DNA of 64,000 nt from NCBI GenBank assembly GCA_945859605.1, contig OX243824.1:20791445-20855444 (forward strand), in the 5' to 3' direction. Both the position numbers and the translations under genes were made by a program. This stretch comes from Lumbricus rubellus. Its lineage: Eukaryota; Annelida; Clitellata; Crassiclitellata; Lumbricidae. Positions 1 to 12,900 of the stretch are shown piece after piece; position 1 is the stretch's first letter, and every line of letters begins with the position of its first letter. Below the pieces are notes generated by a model. The model saw only the letters and a program-made list of their open reading frames with translations, did not search any database and was not told where the DNA came from.

Positions 1-240
1 GACCCACATTTGACCCACTTACCCACCTGATAAAATCAGTCTAAGAATTTTTTCTGATTGCCTAGGTAGATAACTCATCACAGAAAATGCAAAACTGAAA
101 AAAGAAAAATTAATGTCACACACATAGTGAGAAAATAGGAGAAATTGATATTTCCCCATGTTTGGACCCACATTTGACCCACTTACCCACCTGATAAAAT
201 CAGTCTAAAATTATTTTCTGATTGGCTAGGTCAATAACTG
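1..240. repeat. Direct repeat, two copies about 164 bp apart
   Basis: About 75 bases that begin GACCCACATTTGACCCACTT at base 1 recur almost unchanged at base 165. Both copies run through a shared ATAAAATCAGTCTAA segment and a TTTTCTGATTG segment. The repeat may continue left of the window, since copy one starts at the first base. I recognise no coding or RNA content from here to base 996. Confidence 0.8.
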
Positions 241-996
241 TTGACTAATTATTCTTTGGTGTGAAAATCTTATGCAGATGTACGGTCATAAGATGATTTT
301 TCAATATGAATTTTACCTTCGGCTTTCCATACCGAATGTCTGAATATCGAACGTGAATATCAAACCAACTTGACGGAGGTTCAAATTCCTTTACTTTGCG
401 AATGGGTACAGTAGGCTAGTGATAGATACACTATTGTACGTGTAATCGCAAATAGTAGGTTTTGGGGTATGAAATACACTGTTTATTTTTCGCCCTCCAT
501 TAGTAAATGTATACCAGACTCATAACTTAGAATCTTAGATGATAAACACAAAGATTCATACTACTGTAGGGCTGATTGCTGTTTTGGAAATGAATACCAA
601 CTTCTTGGCCACTGTATTCGTCAGCTCTTCATAAGGATAAGTACTTACATGTGCTACGCAAAAGAGGATATCCTTTTATGCTCCTTTTGTTAAATCCAAA
701 TTGTGAAAAAGCCGATTTGTTAATCGATACATCCTTAGATATATTTAGTTGCGCACATGGAAGTTTATAATTTGCTGCTTTCATCATTTATTTGAAGATG
801 TATGTAATCAATGTATAGCATACATTGAAAATGTAAATGTAGATGCAAATGTAGCCTGAGCTTATTTACGTAAACTTAACTCCTGGTCAGGTAAGCTCTT
901 CAGAATGTGTGTTCACACAAACACACACACACACACACTTGTGTAGTTTGCGTACAAGTGTGACTCTGTTTAATTTGGATTTGTGAATATGTTCAG

Positions 997-3878
997 GTTT
1001 ATGAATGGCCGTCCCAAGGCAGGCCAGGCCTACATTCCTACAGAAGGTGAACATATTGCCAACATGGTCACACACGGAGTGAGTAAATATTTACTGATGT
1101 TGATGGTTAGAAACTTTTGGTGCTATGCCTTCATTGTGGCCCATTTTTATTCTTAAGTTGTGCTTGTTCGCGGGTTGTGGTGGTGTAGGGGATACGTTCG
1201 GTGCCTTGGAACCAGAGGGTTGCAGGTTCGAATCCACCTCAAGCTGTTGTGTAGGGACCCTGAGCAAGTCCTGCTCATGGGTTTTGGCGTGAAACTCTGA
1301 TTCAGCATGCGCACTGTAGTTGGGAGTTCAAACATGCATTCATACATACATTGTGAAAAACCAGTTTCACACTGGAAGGAGATGTTTTCTTCAAGGGGGC
1401 GCTATATAAATTTCCGAATGAATGAATGAATCTATAAGAAATTGCTGAGAGTTGGTAGAAAAGGAATATGTGCCGAGTCAGTGTATGCACACCAAAGCAC
1501 CAACAACAAACCAATAGTCGTTTACGAATGTGTCGTCTATTTGCCTCTAGTTTGCCTTGAAGTTGTGCTTCAGTTTCCAACTACAACTACATACGCGCAC
1601 ACACAGTGTCACACACACACACAAGGCCGTAGACAGGGGGTGTTTTGGGTGTTTGAACACCCCCCGAAATGGAAAATGCAGAAAAAAATATATTGCATTT
1701 ACTAGCTCGTGATGCAAAAACCATGGAATAAAACCATGAAAACATCACAAAAATCATGGAATAAAACCATGAAAACACCCCTGGACGAAATGATATATTG
1801 ACTAGCACATAACGAAAAAATGAATTTAAGCAAAATGAGATGAATTTTCGATCTGATGACTAAAAGGTCGTCAGAAATTTTGGCGATGAAAATCGAAAAA
1901 AAAAGGGTCGTCAAAATTGTTTTGGTGAAGAAACACCCCCCGAAATAAAATCCTGGCTACGGCCTTGCACACACACACACACACACACACATAATTATAT
2001 ATCTGTTAGGGATGTTGTGTTGTACTATTCTCGATGATGATGGTGATTTATTTTTTCGACTTCCTGTTGCTTTGTCAGCTGTGGGTCTTGCCGAGCGTTG
2101 CTGGCATTTTGTGGATGCTTCATTTATCGACTGGATGTATTCAGCATTTCATTGCGTTTCTCTATGGTCTCTCGATGTTCTCGCTCTTCACTGTCTCAAC
2201 AACCTTTCACGTTCTCGCCTACTGCAGTGGCAATTGCAGGTAAGGTACCACTGAATACATTGCATTTATTTACATTGTGATGTATTGTGCGTTTATTACA
2301 TTGCGATGATGTATTTTGCTTTTATTCATAATGCGATGTCTTTTGCATTTATTTGCAATGTGATGTCTTTTGCATTTATTTGCAATGTGATGTCTTTTGC
2401 ATTTATTTGCGATGTGATGTCTTTTGCATTTATTCACAATGTTATGTGTTTTGCATTTATCTTCAGTGTGATGTCTTGTGCATTTATTTTCAATCAGTCA
2501 ATCATAATTTATATAGCGCTCCTTCAAGGTGCCTACTCAGAGGCACTCCCGGCTGAGATCAAATGAAAAAAATAGTCTTCAACAAAGCGCGGTGTTTTGC
2601 ATAATGCGATGTCTTTTGAATTTATTACAATGTGATGTCTTTTGTGTCGGTCAACTATTGTAGTATTGTAGTGAAGTAGTAGTAAATAAGTAAGTGAGTA
2701 AGAAGTAAGAATATTCTTTATTAGACTACTGGTCAGCAAACACACAGTTGTTTATAGAAGAAATAAATAGGAGAAATATTTTATGCAAAGTAATACATCA
2801 TTGCTATTGCTATTATTAAATAACGCACACAAGGTCACACCGAAATGTGAAGCTGAGGAAGATGCAGTTAGAGATCCATGTGGTTGAAAGCCAATAGAAA
2901 TAGTGATTTTGAGTCTTTTTGAAATAAGGGAGTGAATTTGAGCTACGAAGAGAAAGCGGAAACCGATTCCATTCTCTGGTTGCAGATGCATGGAATGCAC
3001 GCGATACATTTTCATAATATAACTTCTTTTGACCAAGGCATCAACTCTAGGTAAGGTTAAATCACGTGGCCTGGGTTGAGTATTGTAGGGAGCGACCTTA
3101 TGGGAGAGGGAGGAGGTTGTGAAGGATGTGACAAGAGTTTAAGAGGATGGAGCGGAAAAGAGCAGAAACTAGGAAACAATTTTTGGGAGAAAGCCTAAAC
3201 ATACTGAACGAACGAATGAATGTATTAATGAATAAATAATTTTAAATGAGCTGTGTTTTCGTGCTGTTTTTCGTTGAAACTAAAGAAATCGGTGGGGAGG
3301 AAGCTTCTAATGAATGAATGTGTTAATGAATAAATAATTTCAAATGATAAGCGGTGTTTTCATGCTGTTTTTCTGGTTCGTGACAAGGATAGAGTGAAAC
3401 GAAATCGTGTTAAGCCTAGATTGCCAGAAGCAAAATAGAAATGATAAATCAGACGATGAAAATAGTGAAAACGGAAGCAAATTTATGAAGTTCAACAAGG
3501 AAATGGAAATTGAAACCAATGAGGAAATAATATATGCATAGAACTATGGTGCTGCTTGATAGCTGTCTGCGTATCTATCAGGTAGAATTGCATTTTGACA
3601 GAGTAGACAATTAGCAAACGCCGCCACTGGTTGATCTCTGCCAGTGCCACTCCCAAGCCTGGATATAGGAGGAGGGCGACACTAATCATCTTTGATATGG
3701 CAGTGTGTGTCGTTAAGCATGTAACAAGCGTAGACAATTAGCTGTGTAGGAGAAGTGTTTGTGCCACCATGCAAGCAGGTTTTACAGACAGTAATACATG
3801 AATGCAAGGTTCACACGCTTGCACACATACACCAGCATACACATGCACGTGTGTAAAGGTGTGTGCTTGTATGTGTGC

Positions 3879-3914
<36 letters not shown>

Positions 3915-6900
3915 ATACATGTACACCTTAAGACGTAAATATTAGCAATGTGGTGAACTGGTGAAATGAGAGTAAGCAGGTGGGCCTCCTGTTGCAGTGC
4001 TGGTTCATCTAGTTCAACATCTGGTGGCCTTGGTATTAAACTTGGAACACGGGAGAGACTGTTGGCATGCCAGGGATTTAGTGCTGCAGTGACAGATTTA
4101 GACGATTGGGGAATTACCTGAGCTGACATTCCATTACCTGAGCACTGACATTCCGTACTGTAGCAGACTTCCAGACTTCTCTGGGAGTTGGGGAAGAGTG
4201 TCTGTCAGGTTGCCAAGTAGTTTGGAAAGATAGGCTGGGGGTTGTTAATGAACTGTGGTAAGGACTGAATGAAACTAGTAACTTTATAGTAATTTTGATT
4301 GAATTACTAAATTTATCTTGCTTGCATATACACCGTGATTTTAAAAAAACCTACGCCAAACTGTTTTTTGTATATCTCTAATGCCTGATAACATATCACG
4401 CTAAAAATTTCCAATTATTTAGAGAATTGGATCAAGAATATGATTCCAAAATTTCATGAGATAAAGTTGAACAGAATCATATTCTTGGTCCAATTCTCTA
4501 AACAATTGGAACATTTTAGCGTGATATGTTAATATCAGGCATTGGAGACATATGAAAAACAGTTTGGCTTAGTTTTTTAAAAATCACAGTGTATATAGAG
4601 ACTTAAAGATAAAACTGTTTGGCAGCGAGGTTTGTTTAGTCGTTAGCGTGGATTATTTTCCAGTTTATTTTCAGACCAGATCTCTGCTAGATAGTCTTTT
4701 TTTAAGGTGTAGTGCTCAGCCTTACCTGATAATGTTCCATGTTTGTCCTTTGTGGAAGAAAATGGGTGGCAACTTTCTCAACCTTGTTTGACTTGTCTAT
4801 GATGATTACTTGACTTCTTTCAAAGATAGGTTACATTGTTTCAAGCTCAGGCTTTCTTCCTGTCTTCATCGTATATTGGTGGATAGTGCCTCTTTTGTGT
4901 CTTGTCTTCAACCTTCCTTGGTCTGAGGGTTGGTCGCTTCATATGAAAGTTTTCTCCATTTTTTCACATCCTCTGTCTCTGCCTGGACCCGGTAGAATGA
5001 CATTTCCATCCAGGTTGGATATTGGCGATCCATCCCATCCTCGTTCTCCTGTGTTCTTGCTCCTTGCATCATACCCTGTACGATCTATTCTTCCTGGCAG
5101 TCTCCCTTCTTTCTCATCAGGTGTCTGAAATAGGAAAGTTTTATGTGCAGAAATAAAAATCAGTTATATCTTAAAAGTGTCTATGATTATGATAATGATT
5201 ATTATTGATTTATTATTTTTAAATTTTAGTGTTAGTGTTATTAGTATTATTATTATTAATAAGATCTGTTGACTTGACCAGTTTGATATTGAACATTTAC
5301 CTGTTTCAACTGGGTAATTAATATGGTTGGTGTTCTTTTGGACAATACTTTGCCCTCACCCTCTGTGCTTCTGTATCTCTAGGCCAGATGTAGCCAGACA
5401 TTCGGTGGGTTTGCTCTCAATTTACATCATTTTAGAAGGGAGGGCTCTGACAAGTTGGATATTAGGAGATGAGCAGCTAACCTTGATCATTGACATATAG
5501 ATACATTGCTTTGATGCTTTGTGTCTGAAGTCATGGAGGTCTGGATAAATAACTGCTGAAGTGTTATCCGGTCATATTTGCTTAACCTAAACATAATATG
5601 TGACCCGGTCTATGAAAAGGGACCACAACGCGGGATTTATTTACCGAGATACAGGCCTTAGAACATGGTCACCCATCGAAATATCGAAATCGGGTTTTCT
5701 CTGGGATTCGCTAGATGACTCTTCTGTCTATCAAATTTTCATAATGGTTCACAGAAATCATTTGATATTATTAGGTTTTCTTATTGTAATATTAGAGCAC
5801 ATAAAAGGGACTGCAAGGCGGCATCCTTATTGTCGGGGTATTATGACAGTAGAATATTTTTTGGAAACGGTTTTAATGATGAATCTATGATTATAATTAT
5901 AGTAATGCGCTAAATAATTCATTCTACATGTCTATGCAGCGCTTTGATTTCCATGTTTCTAAATATAAAGTGTAAGGTTCAACAAACAGCGATATTCGGA
6001 TTATTCACTTCAATTGCGTTTTCCGAAGATCTCGTTTTTCAGGTACATCACGTTGTAAAGTTTTAAAAAAATAGAAAAGATAATAGTGCTGTGTCACATA
6101 ATACATCATTCTTTTCAGAATTTTGTGCTGATCATGGTGGTATACATAAGTCCATTCCCGCGTTGTGGTCCCTTTTCATAGACCGGGTCACATATGAGAC
6201 CGCCGGGTGGCTTGCCTTCTCCTCTCCATCACCACTGTATAGAAGCAATAAATACACATTCAGAAGTGCACTAGTGTCTAGAAGCAGCATAGACTAATGT
6301 AACTCGAATGCTTTAATATGAATAATAGTGTCAGTTACTGTGTTTGCTATAATGTGGCCAGTGAGTGTCTTTGGGACAAAGACAATGGGGAGGGGAAGTA
6401 AGGGAGGGAAGAAGAGAGGGAGAGAGACTATAGTTAATGCCAGATGTTTCCGGGTCATGGGGGATATAAATACTGGAGCTATATTTAGAACTACATGGCA
6501 TGCACGGTCGGACTATTTCTATATTATGTAGAAATTTCTCTGCAAAAACGCAGTGGTTTAGTGGTGGGTTCGGTGCCTTGCAGCTCTAGAGTTCCAGGTT
6601 CGAATCCTCCTCAAGCCGCCATGTGGGGACATTGAACAAGTCCCTTCACTCGCAATTTATGATTCGCTCTCGCATGAAACTCCGATGCTGTGTCTGCGTT
6701 GTAGTCAGGAGCGCCTCTGAGCAGATAGATTGTGAAGAGGTGCTGTAGCAAATTTGAGAAATAAAACTGAATTGCTGTGGAGTAAATTCAGAAAATCAAG
6801 ACCATTCTTACAATGTTCAATGTCTCTATTTAACTTAAAACATTAGTCATTTGCTTAATCTGGGTCAACTGTGCGTGTGGTCAATAAATCAATTTATAGA

Positions 6901-9900
6901 CATTCTACAGCTGTAGAATACTGATTGACTGCTGGGTTGAGATAGTGGTCTCTTAAACTTATACTTAGATTAATGCAATGTGACACACTACAGTAAACTA
7001 CAAGGACTGCGTATTGATAGATCGATGTGTGGGGTCACTGGGGTGGTGCACAAGCCATGTGATACTATATAATTAAAGAATGACTTTGCATTCTAGGTTT
7101 ACTTTAATACATTAGTCATCTGTTATTCAGGTCAATTGTAGGTAGTGTTCAATAAATTAATTTTTATAGCCATTCTAAAGCTCTGTAACACTGCTGGGTT
7201 GAATTGTTGTGGTATATTTGGACTTTTAAAGCAGCATTACAGTACTATAGAATTTATTTATTTCTCGCATTTGCTGTAGCAACCCTTCAAGCTCTCTACT
7301 CAGAGTGCAGCTCTCATACTTATGTGGTCGCACTGAACCATTTAACCCATGCACTGAATGACCAAATGTCTGTCCTTTGTATAGCTAAGTTAACCCCCTA
7401 TAATAATTAATCAATCAAACAATCAGAATTTATATATTGTTCCCCTGCATAGAAGCGCTCCCAACCCAGACCTAGCGAATTTTTTTTTATTAAAGCAGTC
7501 TTCAACAGTTGGTGATTCAACTGAGAACGGTTTGCAAGGTGTCGTATATTCCTGGTTTTTGGACCAACCACAGAAAAGAACTGGCTCTGCATTGTTGCAT
7601 AGCAGATGACAGGACATAAATAAGTAACAGGCGAAGAAAGGGGTGGCAGCAAAACTCAAGCAGAGAGATATATTCATGCCATGAATATTACTGTGTTCTA
7701 TCGGAATTTATATTTCCGGTATACATACTGATGCATGTCATTAAGCGGTTGAATTTTTTAAGGATAATATATAAAATAATTGGTTTTGCACTGACTATTA
7801 TTACATATGCTATCCACTCTGTAATTTTTTTCTGTTGTATTCGTGATTCCGTTTTCCGTAAAACAGAGTAAACATTATTTAAAATTGATCAATGGCATGG
7901 CCTATATTTGTGCCTATTACAATGTTTCTTTACTGACACCACAGTGACACAAACTCTTGATATATTTTCAGCAAACTTCGTAACTTCTTTCACATTGGCG
8001 ACCGGGCCATAATCTACATCTTCATTGCGGCATCCTATACGCCTTGGTAAGCAGATCTACAGTCATGATTTTGTTGTGAATACAGGGCAGGGTTGTTCGG
8101 GTTTTGATTTGCCAAAAAGCAATGGCTCTTCTTATCTCCTTAATAAATGATGCAGATTTAAGGATCATGTTAAGGCACGAAATAGCCATATCTGTGCTGA
8201 AGTGCAGTAAAAACCAATCAATCAATCAATCTCAGTCAATCAATCATCGTCCTTAAATTTGTTTTATCAAGGATAGTCCACCTGGCTGCAATTCACGAAT
8301 GCGGTAGATATATCAGTACGGTACTTGTGACATTTTAGAAAGACTGAACAGATATTCAATAGATAAAATGCAATTTATAATTAGTTTTTAAGCTTTGCAT
8401 TATGCTCTCTAATTATGTTGCCAGGACTTTGAACCTGGTTCAACATGTGGGGCCTTGTGGGGGGGGCGGGGGGGGGGGAAACTGCCCTTCAAAAGTGTTT
8501 ATAAGAAGCTCATATATAGAGCAGCATTGATTAGGAATTGTAATTAGTTATTTTTCAATTTCTATAGCGTCCCTTCAAGCTCGCTACTCAGAGGCGCTCC
8601 CGATTACAGCACGGACACTGCATCAGAATTTCACACCAAAGCGCCTGAGCAATTGGCGAGTGAAGGACTTGCTCAAATTAAGACACTGAGCAAAATAAAA
8701 TTCCAAACTTTCGCTGGTGGGAGGAATTCCTTCCCCAGGCCTGCATGTGGGGAGGGAATTTTCACCTTGCCATCCCCAAGAATAATTATAGCCCTCTAAT
8801 TACTGTATATTGCCCATTTAATTCTGCTTGAGCTTCTCAGGCCATTTTAATGTTCGCCTCATAATCACTGTTTGCACATCTGCCGAAAACAAAAACAAAA
8901 TGATTTGCGCAGAAACCATGAGCATGCTAATGGTTCTGGATGTAATTAACATTACACTGATAGCTCATATATTTACTTTGGAAATTGCCAGTGACTGGCT
9001 AGTGCATATATTGCATGCACTGCATATTATCAGCTGTCTATGTAAATATAATTATACCAAATGATGTCTAAACGTTGTGGCCATTGGCATTATTTATGTG
9101 CCGAAACCCTGCTGCATTTGTAGGCCGCTTCTGGCACCATAATATTATTGTAACAGTTATGTGCTTATTGCGTTGTTGCACAATGCTGTTATAATGTAAC
9201 TTCTTCTTGTGTGGTGTTACATTTGAATGTTTCATCAAGTGGTGTCATGTGGCATGTACAAGACTGTTATGTTGATGATGTAGTCATTTGTATAGAACCT
9301 GCTGAAAACACTGAGAGAGTTTCATGCCATGAGCATTTTGGTGTCCTATCAGAAGTCAGGCCTTAAAAAATGTTGTGCTTCCGGTAACAGAGCTAAAAAA
9401 AATTGGGTAGGTAGGTCAGAAAATATTTTTATTTTGGTAAAATATTTTTATGCAGTGACTATCTGAAAAAGTGTACCCCACGGCTCTTTTTTGCACAATG
9501 GTACACGATGCAACAAAGTATGTTCTCTAACCAAGTATAAACTGCCTATTTCCCCGACTATCTGCACCTAAAAATGCGCTAGAAAACAGTCCTATTAATT
9601 TCATTTTGTTGACATCTTTTCTGTTATGTCAATACAAAAAATTAAGTTTAAATTTTTGTCTAAAATTAAGAGAGAAAAAATCTAAAAATTATTTGAGTTG
9701 CGGCAATAAAAGAGGGTCGGTCGGGTTCCGGAAACATGACATTTTTTTAGGCCTCACTTCACTGGTATGCTGAGGCATATCATTGAGAGATTAAACTATT
9801 TAAGAATTAAATATAACTATTTAAGAATTAAATATAAGAGAATTGGTATTCCAATAGAAAAATGCTATTCACTGTGATTTTGTTCTGTTGTGTTTGTGTT

Positions 9901-12900
9901 ATTCTGTTGTCCACAAAACAGTTTTTACAGCAGAATAAACATTAGAATTTTAATTGTTACATGACAGTTTTAGTACCCTAAATTAGTGCAAAGCTGCTGA
10001 AAGCCTCTCACTCAACTGCTAAATTTGTAAACAAAAACAAGAACGAAAATAATTAGCGACTAGTTCACAAAACAGGAACTAAAATGATTTGGCGAATTAA
10101 AACTAAACTACAACTAAAATGATGATTGGAAATAGAACTGAAACTAAACTGAAATGATTGATAATGAGCTAAATAAGAACTGAAATAAGAATAATTTTCT
10201 GAACTAAAATAACACTGATGTATAAACTCAGCCTTGTCTGGAGTCTGGACAAACTTTTGTGCTCGTTTTTATTATTGAGCTTCGTTCCTTTTGCATTTGA
10301 ATCATCAAGTGGTTTCTAGCTTTAGACACGACACGTGTCTTTTGTACACGTGCCATTTGATATGTCTAATTGTCTGTATTGTGGATGGGTGTGTCTGTTC
10401 TTTGGACAGGTTGTGCTATACAACAACATTCCTGCAAGTTGCTTTGAATTTAGTTTGAGTTTCACTTTATCATTACAGGCCACAACAATCACTGTAATTT
10501 GTTACTAGACAGTTGTGTGTGACCGTTCTGGCTTTAGACACTCAAGTGTCCTTTTGTGCGTGCCATTTGATGTCTTTTTTGTACGTGCCATTTGACGTCT
10601 TTTGTACGTGCCATTTCATGTCTTTTGTACGTGCCATTTGACGTCTTTTGTACGTGCCATTTGATGTCTTTCGTACGTGCCATTTGACGTCTTTTGTACA
10701 TGCCATTTCATGTCTTTTGTACGTGCCATTTGACGTCTTTTGTACGTGCCATTTGATGTCTTTCGTACGTGCCATTTGACATCTTTTGTACGTGCCATTT
10801 GACGTCTTTTGTACGTGCCATTTGATGTCTTTTGTACGTACCATTTGACGTCTTTTGTACGTGCCATTTGATGTCTTTCGTACGTGCCTATTGATATCTT
10901 CTGTACGTGCCATTTGATGTCTTTTGTACGTGCCATTTGACGTCTTTCGTACGTGTCATTTGACGTCTTTTGTACGTGCCATTTGATATCTTTCGTACGT
11001 GCCATTTGATATCTTCTGTACGTGCCATTTGATGTCTTTTGTACGTGCCATTTGATGTCTTTTGTACGTGCCATTTGACATCTTTTGTACGTGCCATTTG
11101 ACATCTTTTGTACGTGCCATTTCATGTCTTTTGTACGTGCCATTTGATGTCTTTTGTACGTGCCATTTGATGTCTTTTGTACGTGCCATTTCATGTCTTT
11201 TGTACGTGCCATTTGATGTCTTTCGTACGTGCCATTTGACATCTTTTGTACGTGCCATTTGACGTCTTTTGTACGTGCCATTTGATGTCTTTTGTACGTA
11301 CCATTTGACGTCTTTCGTACGTGCCATTTGACGTCTTTTGTACGTGCCATTTGATGTCTTTCGTACGTGCCAATTGATATCTTCTGTACGTGCCATTTGA
11401 TGTCTTTTGTACGTGCCATTTGATGTCTTTTGTATGTGCCATTTGACGTCTTTCGTACGTGTCATTTGACGTCTTTTGTACGTGCCATTTGATATCTTTC
11501 GTACGTGCCATTTGATATCTTCTGTACGTGCCATTTGATGTCTTTTGTACGTGCCATTTGATGTCTTTTGTACGTGCCATTTGACATCTTTTGTACGTGC
11601 CATTTGACATCTTTTGTACGTGCCATTTCATGTCTTTTGTACGTGCCATTTGATGTCTTTTGTACGTGCCATTTGATGTCTTTTGTACGTGCCATTTCAT
11701 GTCTTTTGTACGTGCCATTTGATGTCTTTTGTACGTGCCATTTGACGTCTTTTGTACATGCCATTTGACGTCTTTTGTACGTGCCATTTGATGTCTTTTG
11801 TACGTGCCATTTGATGTCTTTTGTACATGCCATTTGATGTCTTTTGTGCGTGCCATTTCATGTCTTTTGTACGTGCCATTTGATGTCTTTTGTACATGCC
11901 ATTTGATGTCTTTTGTACATGCCATTTGATGTCTTTTGTACATGCCACTTGATGTGTCTATATTCTGGACTGGTGTGTGTCTTTTCTTTCGGCAGGTTGC
12001 TGCTGAAAGAATACAACAGCTGCGCCGTGGCTACGCTCTGCACCGTCTGGAGTGCGGCTGTCTTCGGAATTGTTTATCAGTACACTTTTCATGAAAGGTA
12101 GCAGACAGTAGGTCTTTGGGTGCTGCTCAGGACACTCTCGTAAAATCGGGCATTTATGCATTAACACTAAATCTGCATTTGCCTCTGCTCTGGTTTCCAC
12201 TTACTTAACACTATGCACTAAAACTTTACTCATGGCTTCACCCTAATTTGATAGGTGTGGCAGTGACCTGTTATTTTGCACCAGTATATCAGCTTTACAC
12301 TTTACGAAGCTACAATTAGCACAGTTATGATTAAGTAAGTAAGTGTGATCTTTAGTAGTCCATTTGCAAATGCACAGTGGGGCATACAACCATAGAACAT
12401 TGTTATGCTTTTAAGTTATGAATAATTAGTAATTAAAGATGCAAATTAAATAAGAAGTTGAAAATAAAAATTTATGCGTGAAATACTGGTGTCAAACAAG
12501 TCATCATATTGGTTCATTTAGTTATAAAAATTAATTTGCACCTAATTTGTATAATAATAATAATTATTATTATTTAAATTATTATTGTTTGCTAGAGTGC
12601 AAAGTATGCTGATGATTATATTATACCACCACCATGCTAAAGACAATCCCGAACATTGTATGCTATTAGCAGTTTCCTAATCACCTATTGGTATATATTG
12701 TCAGGTGTTGACATAAGGTTGGAACATAAGATAAGTCCCACTGTCCCGTTTTCAAGACTTTGATATTTGCTCATTTTTATATTGCGGGCCAAAGAGCAGG
12801 AATTTAACACCTTCCCTGGTTTTGCTTCACTGGAATATAAAGGAAAGTGCTGTTTCAGCCGAAAGTGCAGAAGCCTCTCTCTCAAAGGTTTCTTTTGAAA

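Noticed and set aside
2262..2500. CRISPR-like direct repeats (27-bp and 23-bp arrays)
   Set aside because: Repeats are head-to-tail with no unique spacers, in intronic DNA of an animal genome. They are minisatellites.
10542..11948. Long minus-strand ORFs encoding a 23-residue repeat (MARTKDIKWHVQKTS-like)
   Set aside because: They arise because a 23-bp unit without stops stays open in three frames. The same array sits inside an MMD intron, and several overlapping frames are equally open. No start context or conserved protein.
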